NCBI GenBank assembly: GCA_032358165.1
Contig: JAALGY010000032.1
Span: forward strand, 2,046,001-2,110,000
Direction: 5' to 3'
Origin: Diplosphaera chodatii
Taxonomy: Eukaryota > Chlorophyta > Trebouxiophyceae > Prasiolales > Stichococcaceae
DNA length: 64,000 nt
In this document: positions 9,630 to 21,337 of the stretch, piece after piece
Position numbering within the stretch: the stretch's first letter is position 1
How the letters are laid out: every line of letters begins with the position of its first letter
The notes under the pieces: model-generated
Database searches by the model: none
What the model saw: only the letters and a program-made list of their open reading frames with translations
What the model was told of the DNA's origin: nothing
Program-made: the position numbers and the translations under genes

Positions 9630-11527
9630 TCAAGCGATAGGCCATGCAATCGTTGTCAGATTGGTGCCTCCTGCCCCCGTGGTGCCCACCTCACCACCCT
9701 GGTCGGGCAGGATGCGAAAGGAGATGGAGCCAGAGGGCTGGCTGGAAGACTCCTGCAGTAGTCAGGCAGACGGTCGTGCGGACGACACAACACCTGACAC
9801 ACCGTGATAGGGAACCCCAGCATCTGACTAATGTACATCATCTGACTAATATACATCGAGACATACTCACCCACTCTGCGCCCCAAACATTCTGCATTGG
9901 TTCCCAGTTGTCGCTGCCGCTGTCGCTGCCACGAATCTGGATGGCCTGCACTGCACCCCTGCCGCCCGTCTCCTGCAGAACAGAGTGACCACAGCAACAT
10001 GACAAGTCACACAGCAATATGTAGATGCCGTCAGAACATGCCATCTGAACAACCTGCCGCAGCTGAACAATGCAATGCTGAAGCATGCCACCTGAACATC
10101 TAAGATCACCCACAGGGCATACATTTCACTGCATTCAGTGCCCGACCTGCACACTCAGCCGGATCCACCCGCCAGCCCCCCGATTGTCCATGATGCTTAG
10201 CTTCATATCGGCTGGCGGTGTGCACTCAACACGTCTGCATGACATGCTGCATCTCTCAGCGCTTACTGACATGCCAGTGCTTCCCTCTATGCATGTGCAC
10301 GTGCATATGAGCGTGGTGTGGCATGCAACCACGCTTCACAGCTACAGGTGTGATCACACCTGTAGCGGATATTGATGCGCCCAACAATCATCGGCGCCAT
10401 CTGTTGGTGACAGATACATGCTGGTCAATCCCATCGTATGACAGCAACATGTCTGCAGCATTTGCAGCACTCCAGTCACATTGGCAGGTGATCCAACGGT
10501 CTGCCCCATGGATGTGGAATACCTTGTTAAATGTGAGTGCCTGAAGGTCAATGTGGTTGGAGGCACACTCTGGACCTGCACATGAGATAGCCAAGCTTCG
10601 CTGCGGTGCATGCACATAGTCTCACAATTCAAGTGCATGATGCCAGCTGTCCACAGCAAGAACTCACATTCGTCGGAGATCATGATCGTCACGGTTCGCA
10701 GCGCAGGATCTGCATTGGAGGACACCGCAGGACACCGCTACAACATGCTTGCAGCTTTTGCAGTGGGATGATCATGATCTACTGGCATTTTGCCAGTTGG
10801 AATAGGGTGAAAGCACGCAAATGGGTCGCGGCTACAAGCTGCGCACCAGAGCTGCAGGTGCCCTTGTTTTCGTCCACTGTCGAAAGGCACTCGATCTGGA
10901 AGCACTGCATGCAAAGTAATTGCCCACCGAGTCAGAAAACTGGCTTGATGCCTTTGGGCTTCGACCTCACGCAGGAGCACAGACATGCAGCGACCTTGAG
11001 CACAGCAGACGAACTACTTTGCCTGTCCACAGCCATTCACTGGGCCTGTAGAGTAGTACTGGTTGGAGGTAGCTAGAGCGCCAACCGACCTGCGAGGAAA
11101 CTCATCGACATTCGGGGATATTGATAATGGGTTCGTTGCTTATGCCTCGTTTGCTGTATCATGCCCATGATGCACAATCGAGCAGCTGTCAAGTCACCAG
11201 TAAGGCCATTTCCCTTTATTCATTTGGCCATAGCCGCAGCTGCCAGCAAGTGTGCCGAAGGAGGGAGAGTAGGGGCTCATGCCATCCGCAGCGCCGCCAT
11301 AATGGGTGGCAATACCGTTCTGCACAACCAGATCGTGTTCATTTCTGGCACTAGAGCAGCAAGTCAAAGCTGCAGAGCTGATGAGCAGTCTGCACCTCTG
11401 ATGTTCACACTTCAAAGTGCACCTGCCAGGAGCTGAGTGGTGTAAGTGCTGCTGCAACAGGCAGCGCAATGATGAAGGCAGCGGTGACGGCCAATGCTGG
11501 CGATGTTGACCCGTGCAACCACGCCAT
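9630..11527 (-). CDS. Expansin (secreted, two-domain, plant type)
   Basis: Expansins loosen cell walls without hydrolysis. Eight or so exons give a full protein. The ATG at 11527 opens a signal peptide (core LAVTAAFIIALPVAAAL). After an intron comes NGIATHYGGAADGM and GSCGYGQMNKG (about 11300-11215), the GGACGYG-type start of the double-psi barrel domain. Then follow VGALATSNQYYSTG and PVNGCGQ (about 11070), CFQIECLS and KGTCSSG (about 10900), TVTIMISDEC (about 10690), PECASNHIDLQALTFNK (about 10580-10530), and MAPMIVGRINIRYR (10400-10360). The HFD-like site reads HID, so the Asp is kept. Domain 2 (CBM63-like) begins with RVECTPPADMKLSI and GAGGWIRLSVQ (about 10234-10155). It continues with GRGAVQAIQIRG and NWEPMQNVWGAEW (about 9970-9880), and ends with SGSISFRILPDQGGEV (about 9720) and the TGA at 9630. 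The aromatic residues expected for wall binding are present. Confidence 0.88.
9821..9856. repeat. 18-bp tandem duplication
   Basis: Two adjacent 18-bp copies (catctgactaatgtacat and catctgactaatatacat) differ at one base. They lie in an intron of the expansin gene. Confidence 0.85.
10341..10366. repeat. 26-bp perfect palindrome spanning an expansin 5' splice site
   Basis: The two 13-base arms (gctacaggtgtga and its exact reverse complement) abut with no spacer. On the gene's strand the exon ends after GCTACAG and the intron begins GTGTGA, so the donor site lies inside one arm. The intron runs from 10359 down to 10235. Confidence 0.9.
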
Positions 11528-12912
11528 GCTCCTCACTGGACGTCGTCAGGCACCTGGCAAGTGAGTTATGATCACGTCCTGCAGCCACGGTGCAGAGAGA
11601 GGGCCATCAATGTCCGAAAGGCATGTGGGAACATGCCGGTGCCAGCTCTGCTGGTGGCTGCGTCGCGTGATGTCGACCAAGAGCAGGCAAATACTTCGTG
11701 TGGCCATGGTTCTGCTGGCGGGGAGGCTGCTGGTTGCATGGAGAATGTGCATTGGTCGACCGACCGACCTGTACGAGCTGTCCTACCCGTGCTGGAGATC
11801 GGCTTATTGACCAACACACACAACAGTGATCGGCGCCGTTGCTCTACAATCACCCGGTATCTGGCGACGTCATCATGATATCAACAGCCGAACGGTAGCA
11901 ACCAGACCGCTGCTGACGTGTGTGGCCGAATGATTATTTGGAGCCCAGTCATCAGGGGGTGGTTTGTGCAGGTCGCAGCAGCCCAACACACTTCGGCCCC
12001 GAGCACAACGACCATGGGCTGTCTTGCATACTCTCACAGAAAGCTTTCTTGTGTCATGTGTTGCGGACCAGCAGCCTGACGGCAGCGCTGGAACGGGCGG
12101 CACGAGCTCCAGAGCGTTGTCGACACATTAGCTGCACTCACGAGGGGTTGCAGTTTCTACTGACGAGCAGAGCAAACAATCGCTGTAGGCAAGAGTGATG
12201 GACATATATGCTTTGTGTGACACCTGCGAGGCGGCGGCGGTGATAAGACGGGCGTGCTGACAGGGCGGTTGGCGATGCAAATACGCTGCACACGACTTCT
12301 TCGGTCCCGTGCTCAGATGATACAATACTGAACTTTCAGTCAAGACCAGGCTGCAATACCAATCAGTGGTAACTGCTGCGCCGGAGCAACAAGTCTGAGG
12401 CCGCTGCAACGTACAGCCATGCTGTAGTCATCCACAGTCCGACTGAGGGCTGTGTGCGGCTGAGCGTGGGTCTGACTGCAGCGACTCTGGGACCAAGGCG
12501 GACACCCGCCGTATATTTCCTCTGCTCCTTCCAACTGCAGCTTCCAACTCTAGGACCGCCCAACTCCCCAGATGCCGACACCATGGTCGCTCAGGAGCTG
12601 CAAGGCCGTCTACCTGAGGTATTGTATGTTTCTTATGCTGAAGGAGCCCAGCTTGACGCTGGCTCGTTCACGCACGGGTGCTACCCCGTAAGCGTCAAGT
12701 GGCCGCAAGCGATGCCTGTAGACGAACACTGTCAGATTGGCGTGATCATCCATGGGCCGTTGCAGTTGCTATAGCAGTATACGACAGAAGCATACGCTTG
12801 GTCAAGTGGCTGCTGTTTAAATTTATCATCATGGAATGCATGCAATTTGACGTGCCTGCAGATATCAATGCGGCACCGCGCAGCAGTCCTCACTCAGCAT
12901 TGAGCCTCAGCA
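11528..12912. promoter_or_regulatory. Divergent intergenic region between expansin and the P4-ATPase
   Basis: About 1.4 kb separates the two predicted starts. It contains a possible upstream exon or uORF from an ATG at 12584, and an AT-rich patch (tttaaatttatcatc) just before an ATG at 12831. Neither splices cleanly into the frame used at 12960, so they are left as 5' UTR or promoter. Confidence 0.35.
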
Positions 12913-15900
12913 ATGGGTATGTGCAACGAGTACGCTAGTAAGCACTGGGTCATGACTGGTGATCGTTTGCAGCCGCAGCAGAGTGGAAGCCTGGCAACAA
13001 TTGATGTGCTGTCTGACGATGAATCACCATCCCCCTCACCTGAACCGGGCCCCATCTCTCAGCATCCCGTCTCCAAACAGGACAGCAAGCATGAGCAGGT
13101 ACGTGTTTGCACGCCGGGCGCAACCTGATGCATCAAGGTCGTGATCGGTCATGTCACGCACACAGCGCAGCGTGCAGTTGCCTTGCAGGGCAACAGCAAC
13201 TGTGGCATCGAGCTGCAAGCATGGGCCACAGGTGTTGCACAGCTGCATGCTCCCGTGCTGCCGGACACAGACTCGGAAGACTGCAATTTCGATGCAGACT
13301 CTTTCCGGCTGGTGCACTGCCGCATGAATGGACCAATGCCTGCTCAGGTGTGGCGCATGCATGTAGTCCCACTGCTACACATCACACATGCTGCAGGGAC
13401 ACCAATGCTTGATCTCCCTCTGATATCCATGGCAAGTGCACTCATAACCCGACTGACTGGTTGCAGGCACGTACTCACAAGCTAACGCGCTGGCTTTCGA
13501 CCTTTGGCATTGGGCACCGTGTTGGCCCCGCTCATAATGGCGTTCGGACGTCGAAGTTCACAGTGTTGACATTCATGCCAGTCAATCTGTTTCAGCAGTT
13601 CAGCCGGGTTGCCAACTTCTACTTCCTGATCATCGCCCTCTTGCAGGTTTGACGCATTTGGTTGGCGACCACAATGTATGTCTTGCACGGCAGGAAGGGT
13701 ACATTGTGCTACACCATTCTTCCTGCAAACCTTGTGCATCGTTGGCTGCAGATGATCCCGCAGCTGTCCCCAACACCATGGACCACAACTGTGGCCCCGC
13801 TGTTGTTCGTGCTGGTCCTCAATGGCATGAAGGTGACAGGTTCTGTTGATCCGTGTGCATTGTTACTCAAGCAACCGTTGAGTGGATGCTGGTTGGCTCC
13901 CTCATGCGATGTGCAATGGTGTGAAGCGCACAGGAGCTCTTGGACGATGTGCGACGCCACCGCAGCGACGCAGCTGTGAACCATCGACTAGTCACAGTGC
14001 TGCGGGCCAGCGGCGAGGTGCAGGCGCGGTGGCAGGAGCTCAGGATCGGTGACATCGTCAAGGTCCACGCCATGGCACCGGCTGCCTGAAGTGGAAATTG
14101 TGCAACTTAATATAACCCGTGACTTGTTTGGACCGTTCTCCTGGATGTAGGCTTGTGTGACGCCTGCAGGTCCATAAGGAGGCAGATGTGCCAGCAGATA
14201 TATTATTTCTGGCGGGGTCCGATAAAGCAACGGACGCCGCCTTTGTAGAGACTGCCTCACTGGACGGCGAAACCAATCTGAAGCAGAAGGAGTGTTACAA
14301 GGGCACCAAGGCAGCTTGCACTGCAGCAGAGCTGGCAGACTTCTCTGCCAGATGCTATGTCAAGTGCGCACGCCCTAATGACAGGTGGGCCCCAAGTCAA
14401 TCACTGAGTTGTAACCCTGGTATTGAACCCTGACCTGGGTGCTGACTCGATTTGAACGGTCAAAGTCCATGAGCATGCGTTGGACACTTGCGCAGACTGT
14501 ACGAATTTGATGGTGTCGTGGCCAAGCTCAGTGGGCAGCCAGATCGGCTGGAGGCATCGAACCTGATACTGAGGGGCTGCACGCTCAAGAACACCGACTG
14601 GATACTCGGCATGGTGCTGTTTGCAGGAGTTGACACCAAGATCTTCCGCAACAGAGCCGCAGCGCCCCGCAAAGTAAGTGCCCTTTCTTGAGAGTGAGCC
14701 GGCATGCCATAGCACAGCTTCTCAGGAGTTGCAAACCACAGGTTCCTTCTGACAGGTCACAAAACTTGAGAGCAACATGGATATTCTGGTTCTTGCCGTG
14801 TTCATACTGCTACTAGCTACTGCCGCGTGGTGCTCCATTGCCAACGATCGTTTTCTGCAGCAAACTTCTGCAACAGCGTGGTACATGTGGACCGATGGGT
14901 GAGTCACAAGACCCACACTGCCAATTTTGCAACAGTCGTCCACTAAGTTGACGGTGCGGATGCAGTCTTATAAGTTGCCTGCACAATTCGCTCGCAGATG
15001 GTGGCCCGAGGTCGATGTTGGAGTTGCTGACCTGATTTTGCAGTTCCTGCGGTGCGCCTCTGATTGTGTGATGCACTGCTTGCTGCCTTCAGCAGATGGG
15101 TGAGTGTCTGGACTGCCTGATTGATATGCTGGCGGTGCTGCAGGTACTTCATCCTCCTGGACGCCATCATCCCTATCAGGTCTGACTGTGGAATCGATGG
15201 GAGGAGCATCCCAAGTACAATACATGGAGACACTGTGATGGTGCAGCCGATTATCACCCTTCTGACTTTAGTTTATGGCTGTGCAGTTTGTATGTTACAC
15301 TGGAGCTCGTGAAGCTCATTCAGTGCATGTATGCGGCAGCCGACCGCAAGATGTATGACGCCACGAGCGACACCCCTTTCGTATACAAGACCACGACTCT
15401 CAATGAGGTAACGCTGCCATTGCTTGAGCCTGCAGCCTTGCAGCAGCCGTCTGCAGCCCTGCAAGGCTGTCATGACACTTCTCATACACCTCGCAGGATC
15501 TTGGGCAGGTCGAGTATGTGCTGTCTGACAAGACAGGTGCGGCACTGCTCAGCTTTATAAAGAGCTGACTGGCGTGGGTGGGTCCGAAGCTCTGCATCCG
15601 CCCTGCATGCAGGCACGCTGACGCAGAACATCATGGGATTCGTTGCTGTCAGCTGCCACGGCACCGTCTTTGGTGCCGGCGCCCCTGTTGCCAGCACAGA
15701 TATGTCAGGCACGGGGCATCTGCCAGCCCAGCTGCAGCAGCCGCTGCAGCCGCCGCCGCTGCCAGATGCAGTGGGGCCCCACAGCCTGGTGAACTCCGTT
15801 GCATTCCGGCAGCTGCTGAACGAGAATGTGCGTGCGGCACTTCAGAAGGGTCCGCCTGGTGCTGCCGCAAAGGCAGCAAAGGATATGATGACAGCCCTGG

Positions 15901-18900
15901 CACTGTGTAACACCGTCATGCCCCAGTTGTCGGATGACGGCCACGGTGTCAAGTACCAGGTGCGCATGTCTGCTGCTCTGTAGCGCAGACCCATTCCTCA
16001 TGATAGTCGGCCATATGGCAAACCTGATTACCACGACATCAAGGTGTTCCGCCGGCATCACCTCGTTCAATACGGCTGGTGTACAATGTGAACACCATCA
16101 ACTGATGCTGCGCCAGGCAGCCTCGCCAGACGAGGAGGCCCTGGTGCAGGGCGCCAGCATGCTGGGCTTCACGCTCACCGCGCGCACCCACGACAAGGTT
16201 CGCCTCCGCCTGTGCAACTCCCATTCTGACACTGACCAACTGGCCAGCGTGCTGTGCTTCCATGACCTGCTGCACTGCACCCAACTCATACATGCTGTAC
16301 CCATGCATGATGTGGTGGCTGATGTGATGTCCATGCAGGTGGCTCTGGAGGTGCAGGGCGCCACGCTGGAGGTCAAGGTGCTGTCTGTCCTGGAGTTCAG
16401 CTCTGACCGCAAGCGCATGAGCGTCCTCACACAGCTGCCAGGCGGCACATTGCGCCTGTACACCAAGGTGTCCCTGCACACAATGCAACCGTTTTGCACA
16501 GTCGGGTGTGCTCACATTGTCCAGGGTGGTGCGCTCCAGCAACACAATCGCCTAGCGGACCCAGGTAGCGATGGTGTGCAGGGCGCAGACACAGTAGTGC
16601 TGCCACGGATGGCTGCTGGGCAGCAGGAGGCCGTGGCCGCCCTGCAGCGGCACCTGGCAGACATGTCGCGCGGCGGTTTGCGCACCCTCGTCATTGCACA
16701 GCGGGATGTGTCACCCGCAGAGTACGAGGTGGGCTGATGGCGGTGTGAGACGGTCACATGTGCTACCGAAGCAACACGCAACCATGTCGATTGACATGCC
16801 GATGAGTGCAGATGCTCTGGCGTGATGCTGCATCTGTACCCTTCAGGAGTGGGACCACAGCTGTCAGGAGGCGTCTGGGGCGGCGGCGGGGCGGGAGGCG
16901 GCGGTGGCGGAGGCGGGGGAGCGGCTGGAGCGGGGCCTGCAGCTGCTGGGCGCCACCGCGGTGGAGGACCGGCTGCAGGAGGGCGTGCCGCTCGCCATCG
17001 CCACCCTGCTGCGCGCCGGCCTCAAGGTGGGCCCCACAACTGCTTGTTGCCTCTGCTGCTGCGTTGCCCCTGCTGCTGGCTGCGCACCAAGACGATGTCG
17101 TTCCAGCTCTGCACTCCACACATGCAACCATTGGGCCGCTGCGATCAATCGCAGTCCTCGATGCACACACGGTGGCAAGAAATGTGTTGCAATGCACATC
17201 AGTGGCTCCAGGTGTGGGTGCTGACTGGCGACAAGCTTGAGACGGCGATCAGCATTGGCGTGGCGTGCCGGCTGCTGAGCCCGGCGATGCGGGCGCTGGT
17301 CCTGCGCAACGCCGACTTCGAGGCACTCCAGGCAAGCCGCTGCCCTTGCATCGTGCCCTGCACCCTCCCGCTGGAACCTCCACCCCAAGCATTGTGCGAC
17401 CTGCCGAGGTGCAGGGCTATGACGCGGGCCAGCGGCTGCGGCGGCATTTCACAGATGTGTTGGCCATGCAGCGGGAGCCAGAGTCAAGGTGAAAGCAATC
17501 AGTGGGTAAAACAATTAGTGGGTTGAAGGGTGCATTCGCACTAGCAGTAGCGCCAGTCAATCTGACAGTAGACATGCACAGCCCAAACAGCTGATACTGC
17601 TGTTTGCAGGCTCAGTGTGGCTTTGATTGTGGAGGGCGGCGCATTGGCGGTCGTTCTGGCAGAGGAGCACCACCGTGAATTCTTGACACTATGCCAGTCT
17701 TGCCAGGCCGTCATCTGCTGCCGTGTGTCACCGATCCAGAAGGTGAAGTGATGGCATCTTGTAAGCTTGTCAACAGCTTGGCTGCAATGTGCAACACAAG
17801 CAAGCAATGGTGCAATTTCACTTCCGCTGCAGGCAAAGGTGGCAAAACTAGTGAGAGCAGCCGGGAAAACGGTTATGTGCATTGGCGATGGTGAGCTGCT
17901 GCATACCCACTTCTCATTACCTGGCTTGCTCTGTCACGTCGCTCACTCATGTGTTTTCAACTGACTGCCAGGCGCCAATGATGTCAGCATGATACAAGCA
18001 GCACAAATTGGGTGCGGCATCAGTGGCCGCGAAGGCCGCGCAGCAGTGCTTGCCAGCGACTATGCATTTGCCCAGTTCAGGTGTCGTCCTTGGCCGGCTC
18101 ATCGCACATGTTGCGCATGTTGCCGCAGCTGTCTATGATATCCACAGGCTTTCTCCTCCTCCTGCAGGTTCATCACACGACTGCTGCTGGTGCATGGCCG
18201 ATGGTCCTACAAGCGCAATGCTGAGATTGTACAATATGCGTTCTACAAGAACCTGGTTTATTCCCTGCCGAATGTTTTCTTCGGCTTTGCTTCTGGTGGG
18301 AGTTGCAATGAGGCTGTCATGCAGACCTTTGCATGCTCCATGTGCATCGGTCTGCCTGACATTCGCATTGTGTCCTCAGGTTTCTCTGCACAACCAATTT
18401 TCAGCACGGCATTGATGGCGACGTTCAACATCTTCTGGTGAACACGCAAGCAGATCCAGGGTGCGAAAGGTTATATCCGGGCTGTCTGACACTTGTGACG
18501 GCTGCATGCAGGACTTCCTGGCCGAGCGTGGGGTTTGCTGCATTTGAGCAGGTGCCCACAGCCCATCTCACTGAAAATTGCAGTTGTGCTGCAAATCCAG
18601 GGGATGCCTGCGGCTCACCGGTAACAACTGTCCATCTGCTGTTGCAGGATGTCAAAGCAGAGGTGGTCGAGCAGAACCCGGGGCTGTACGCTGAGACGAT
18701 GAGCAGTACACGTACCACATTCTTTGGCGGGACGCTGCACTGGGTGTGCTGTGCGCTGTGGCACTCCGTTGTGGCATTGGCGGTGCCGCTTCTGGCATTG
18801 TGGGCGCCAGACAGCAGCGGCAGGAGCAACGGCGGCCTCACAGCCTTTGGGACGACTGCCTACACAGCGATTGTCCTGATAGTGAACCTCAAAGTGAGCA

Positions 18901-19799
18901 TTGCTGTCACACACGACAGGTGGTCAGGATGCCAGGACAGCGCTTTATCAAATTTCATGCATGCATCACATGCAAAAGCCCTGCCCTGGCGAGGTGACGC
19001 CATACACGAAGCCACTGTACAGCACATTGTAGCACTGTGCAGGTTGTGCTCAGATCAGCCACACTGGGCTGGCCGGCTTTCTGGATGATTGGTGTCATCA
19101 GCATTGGCTGCCTGTTCCCTTTTCTGATCATGGTGGGCAGCAGCCTGTCAGCCAGCGGTGGCGAAGATGCAGATTTGATTGGCGTGCCCGGCAAGCTCTT
19201 GTCCGATGCCAGGTTCTGGCTAGCTCTGCTGTGTTCTACGGTCACAGCACTGCTGCCAGACGTGCTTGCAGCCGGCATTCAGCGGCTGTGTGCACCGTGC
19301 GACTACCAGATTCTGCAGGTGAGCAAAGCCTGTGCACGCTGTCAGACTATTGGGCACAATGTGCATTGTGGGCTGATCCATAATTCCATATGCAACGCAG
19401 TGACGACGCGATATAACATCTGTGTGCAAATACAGGAAGCAGATCTTCAAATGCACACCGCAGAGACAGAGCAGCTGCTCGGCGGGGTTGCCGACAGCAG
19501 CGCACCACCACCTCAGGTCGGGCATACAGAGTGCCTGCCAGCCGCAGGATTCAGCCAGCAAACGCGCAGTTTGCCGCTTGTCTCAGAGTGCGTTGTCAGT
19601 CCGAATAGACTGCCAGACAGATCAGCGGGGTAGCATGTTTGTGTAGGACGTGCGTCCACATGGGTGGGTTGGCTGCATTGCCACAAGCTGCAAACAAGTG
19701 CTGATTGCGTGACTGCAGGCTGCTGCACGATGCAGAGACAGGTCCACGAACAGCGTAGCCTGGGATGCCCCTGCCGTGGATGACTTTCGAAGGGTTTAA
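12913..19799 (+). CDS. P4-type ATPase, phospholipid flippase (plant ALA type)
   Basis: This pump moves phospholipids to the cytosolic leaflet and usually needs a CDC50/ALIS partner. More than twenty exons cover all family blocks. The N-terminus is acidic and Ser/Pro-rich ([16 protein letters not shown]). Then come [20 protein letters not shown] (about 13540), the actuator motif LDGETNLK (about 14260), the membrane motif DAIIPIS joined to LYVTLELVK (about 15160-15310), and the phosphorylation site DKTG|TLTQN split by an intron (about 15525-15630). The nucleotide-binding block [12 protein letters not shown] (about 16120) and [10 protein letters not shown] (about 16580) follow, then [14 protein letters not shown] (about 17218). 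The hinge motif [18 protein letters not shown] spans an intron (about 17885-18015), and [20 protein letters not shown] is at about 18170. C-terminal membrane segments run to about 19310, and the tail ends at the TAA at 19797-19799. The catalytic Asp and surrounding motifs are intact. The start at 12913 is the nearest ATG in frame and is uncertain. Confidence 0.93.
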
Positions 19800-20043
19800 T
19801 CATATGCATGCGAGCTAGATGACCGTGGGCATCCTGGATGTTGCTGTTGCCTGACCTGTTGACAAGTTGGTGGCGATCTTGTTACACCGGGATCAAAGTT
19901 CAATGCATGATGGCGAAAAGCTGCACGCACCGAGCAGCCACCGTTCAGCACCAATTGTTGCTCATATCTGACAGCAAGATACATATTCAGTGTTGGCACC
20001 AGATAATGGTTTGAGTAAACCACTGCATGCAGAATTCACTTGA

Positions 20044-20086
20044 TATAGTCTATGGCAGCAAATCTGATATATAGTCTATGGCAGCA
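20044..20086. repeat. Direct repeat, 17 bp, 26-bp period
   Basis: Two identical copies of tatagtctatggcagca lie at 20044-20060 and 20070-20086. They lie at the 3' side of the unrecognised minus-strand gene. Confidence 0.9.
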
Positions 20087-20088
20087 CT

Positions 20089-21088
20089 TCATGTCGGCGG
20101 AGGCACATATGGTAATAGCACGCTGTCGGCAATCAGAGCGGTGGCAGCGATGCAGCAGATGCCCAGCATAGCAAGGACCAGCACTGTTGCCCTGCCCAAG
20201 CCGCTGCTGTGGCTGGCGCCCACTGAGAGGCCAGCCATGAACGCCTGCATGAAAGAAGCTGACATACGCTGTAACATAGCCTAATTCGGTGAACATGCCG
20301 AAGCGCACACAACACAGCTGCCGTTGAGTTCACATCCATCATATGTGGACGCAATATGGCGGGGCCAGGAATGTCATGCCCTACCTCGTGCACGGTGCAG
20401 CAATGCAGTGCAGAGGCGTCTGCATCGTTCAGGGCTGCAGACTTCGCCATGTCCTGCAGGCATAGGCTCGTGAAATATGAAGCAGGGCCTTCCTGCCATG
20501 CCATCCAGACAGACACAGGCTCATCTCAGCTGCGATTGAAGTCGCACTGATGATGGCGCATCCGCTGCTGGCGTGAGGCAGAAATAACGCAGCATTCTCA
20601 AGGTTCCCATGTTTGCCTGCATGAGACGGCCGCGTGCTGCCAGCAGCTGGCGCAGGTGTGCTGGCTCCAGCCCACTGCATGTCGAGGCTGTGCACTGCGT
20701 CGGCACCACAGCTGGCACGGCGCCATCAGCAGCCAGCTCAGCGTTCTCCTCGACTGTGTGCAGCTTACTGCACCACACAAAAGCGTGGATGAGGTATGAG
20801 TCTGCATCCTTGCCATGGCACGTCCCACTGTGTTGGCCACAGCGCCTGCAGCACATGAAGTTGGCGAGTTGCTCACGCAGTCGTAGTGGAAGGTGTTGCG
20901 GCGGCAGGGGTCTTCCCTGTCTGCAGGTGCTGTGCTGGTGTGCCAGCTGTGGTGCTGACCGATGGCAGCTGGCTACTGTCGGACCTGTTGACAAGTGCAG
21001 GCGTGCCACCACGGCTCAGGTGGGCGCCCCCAGTGCCTCCACCCCATGCAGGGCGGTTTCCTTGCTGCCTCATCCCGTGGTGTTGCAC
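20089..21088 (-). CDS. Unrecognised protein with a C-terminal membrane segment
   Basis: I do not recognise this gene and its exon joins are uncertain. The last exon (about 20277-20089) reads SFMQAFMAGLSVG, then a strongly hydrophobic stretch (TVLVLAMLGICCIAATALIA) and a short SVLLPYVPPPT end, as in a tail-anchored or multi-pass protein. An upstream open stretch (about 20760-20520) contains KLHTVEENAELAADG and EPAHLRQLLAARGRLMQAN. A further stretch (about 20500-20400) has DMAKSAALNDADASALHCC. The region around 20880-21050 gives a Gly/Ser/Thr-rich frame and an alternative Cys-rich frame (DPCRRNTFHYDCVSN). It lies downstream of the mitochondrial peptidase on the same strand. It could also be two fragments or partly noncoding. 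Confidence 0.3.
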
Positions 21089-21337
21089 AACAAATCGGAA
21101 TTAGTTCTGCTGTGCAAGTCGTGTATCAAGCACTTCCGTGCAGTGCAGGGGCAACGGGCTAGCCTACTTCCACCTGCCTAAGGGGCGGAAAAAGTGGCGG
21201 GAAATCGGAGATGTTTACTCTCACCCCATGCGACAGGAACCAGTGGTGCAGACGGGACCGTAAGTGAAGCAGTGTCCTGCCGCCTTGTTCAGGCACAGGC
21301 TGCGGCAATGCGCATGCTTGCCCAATGCAATAAGTCA

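Noticed and set aside
12584..12774. ATG at 12584 as the flippase start
   Set aside because: The following GTATTG donor and available acceptors do not keep the frame needed at 12960; possibly a uORF or 5' UTR.
20609..21181. 190-codon + frame
   Set aside because: Cys/Arg/Ser-rich shadow of minus-strand open stretches; no conserved block.
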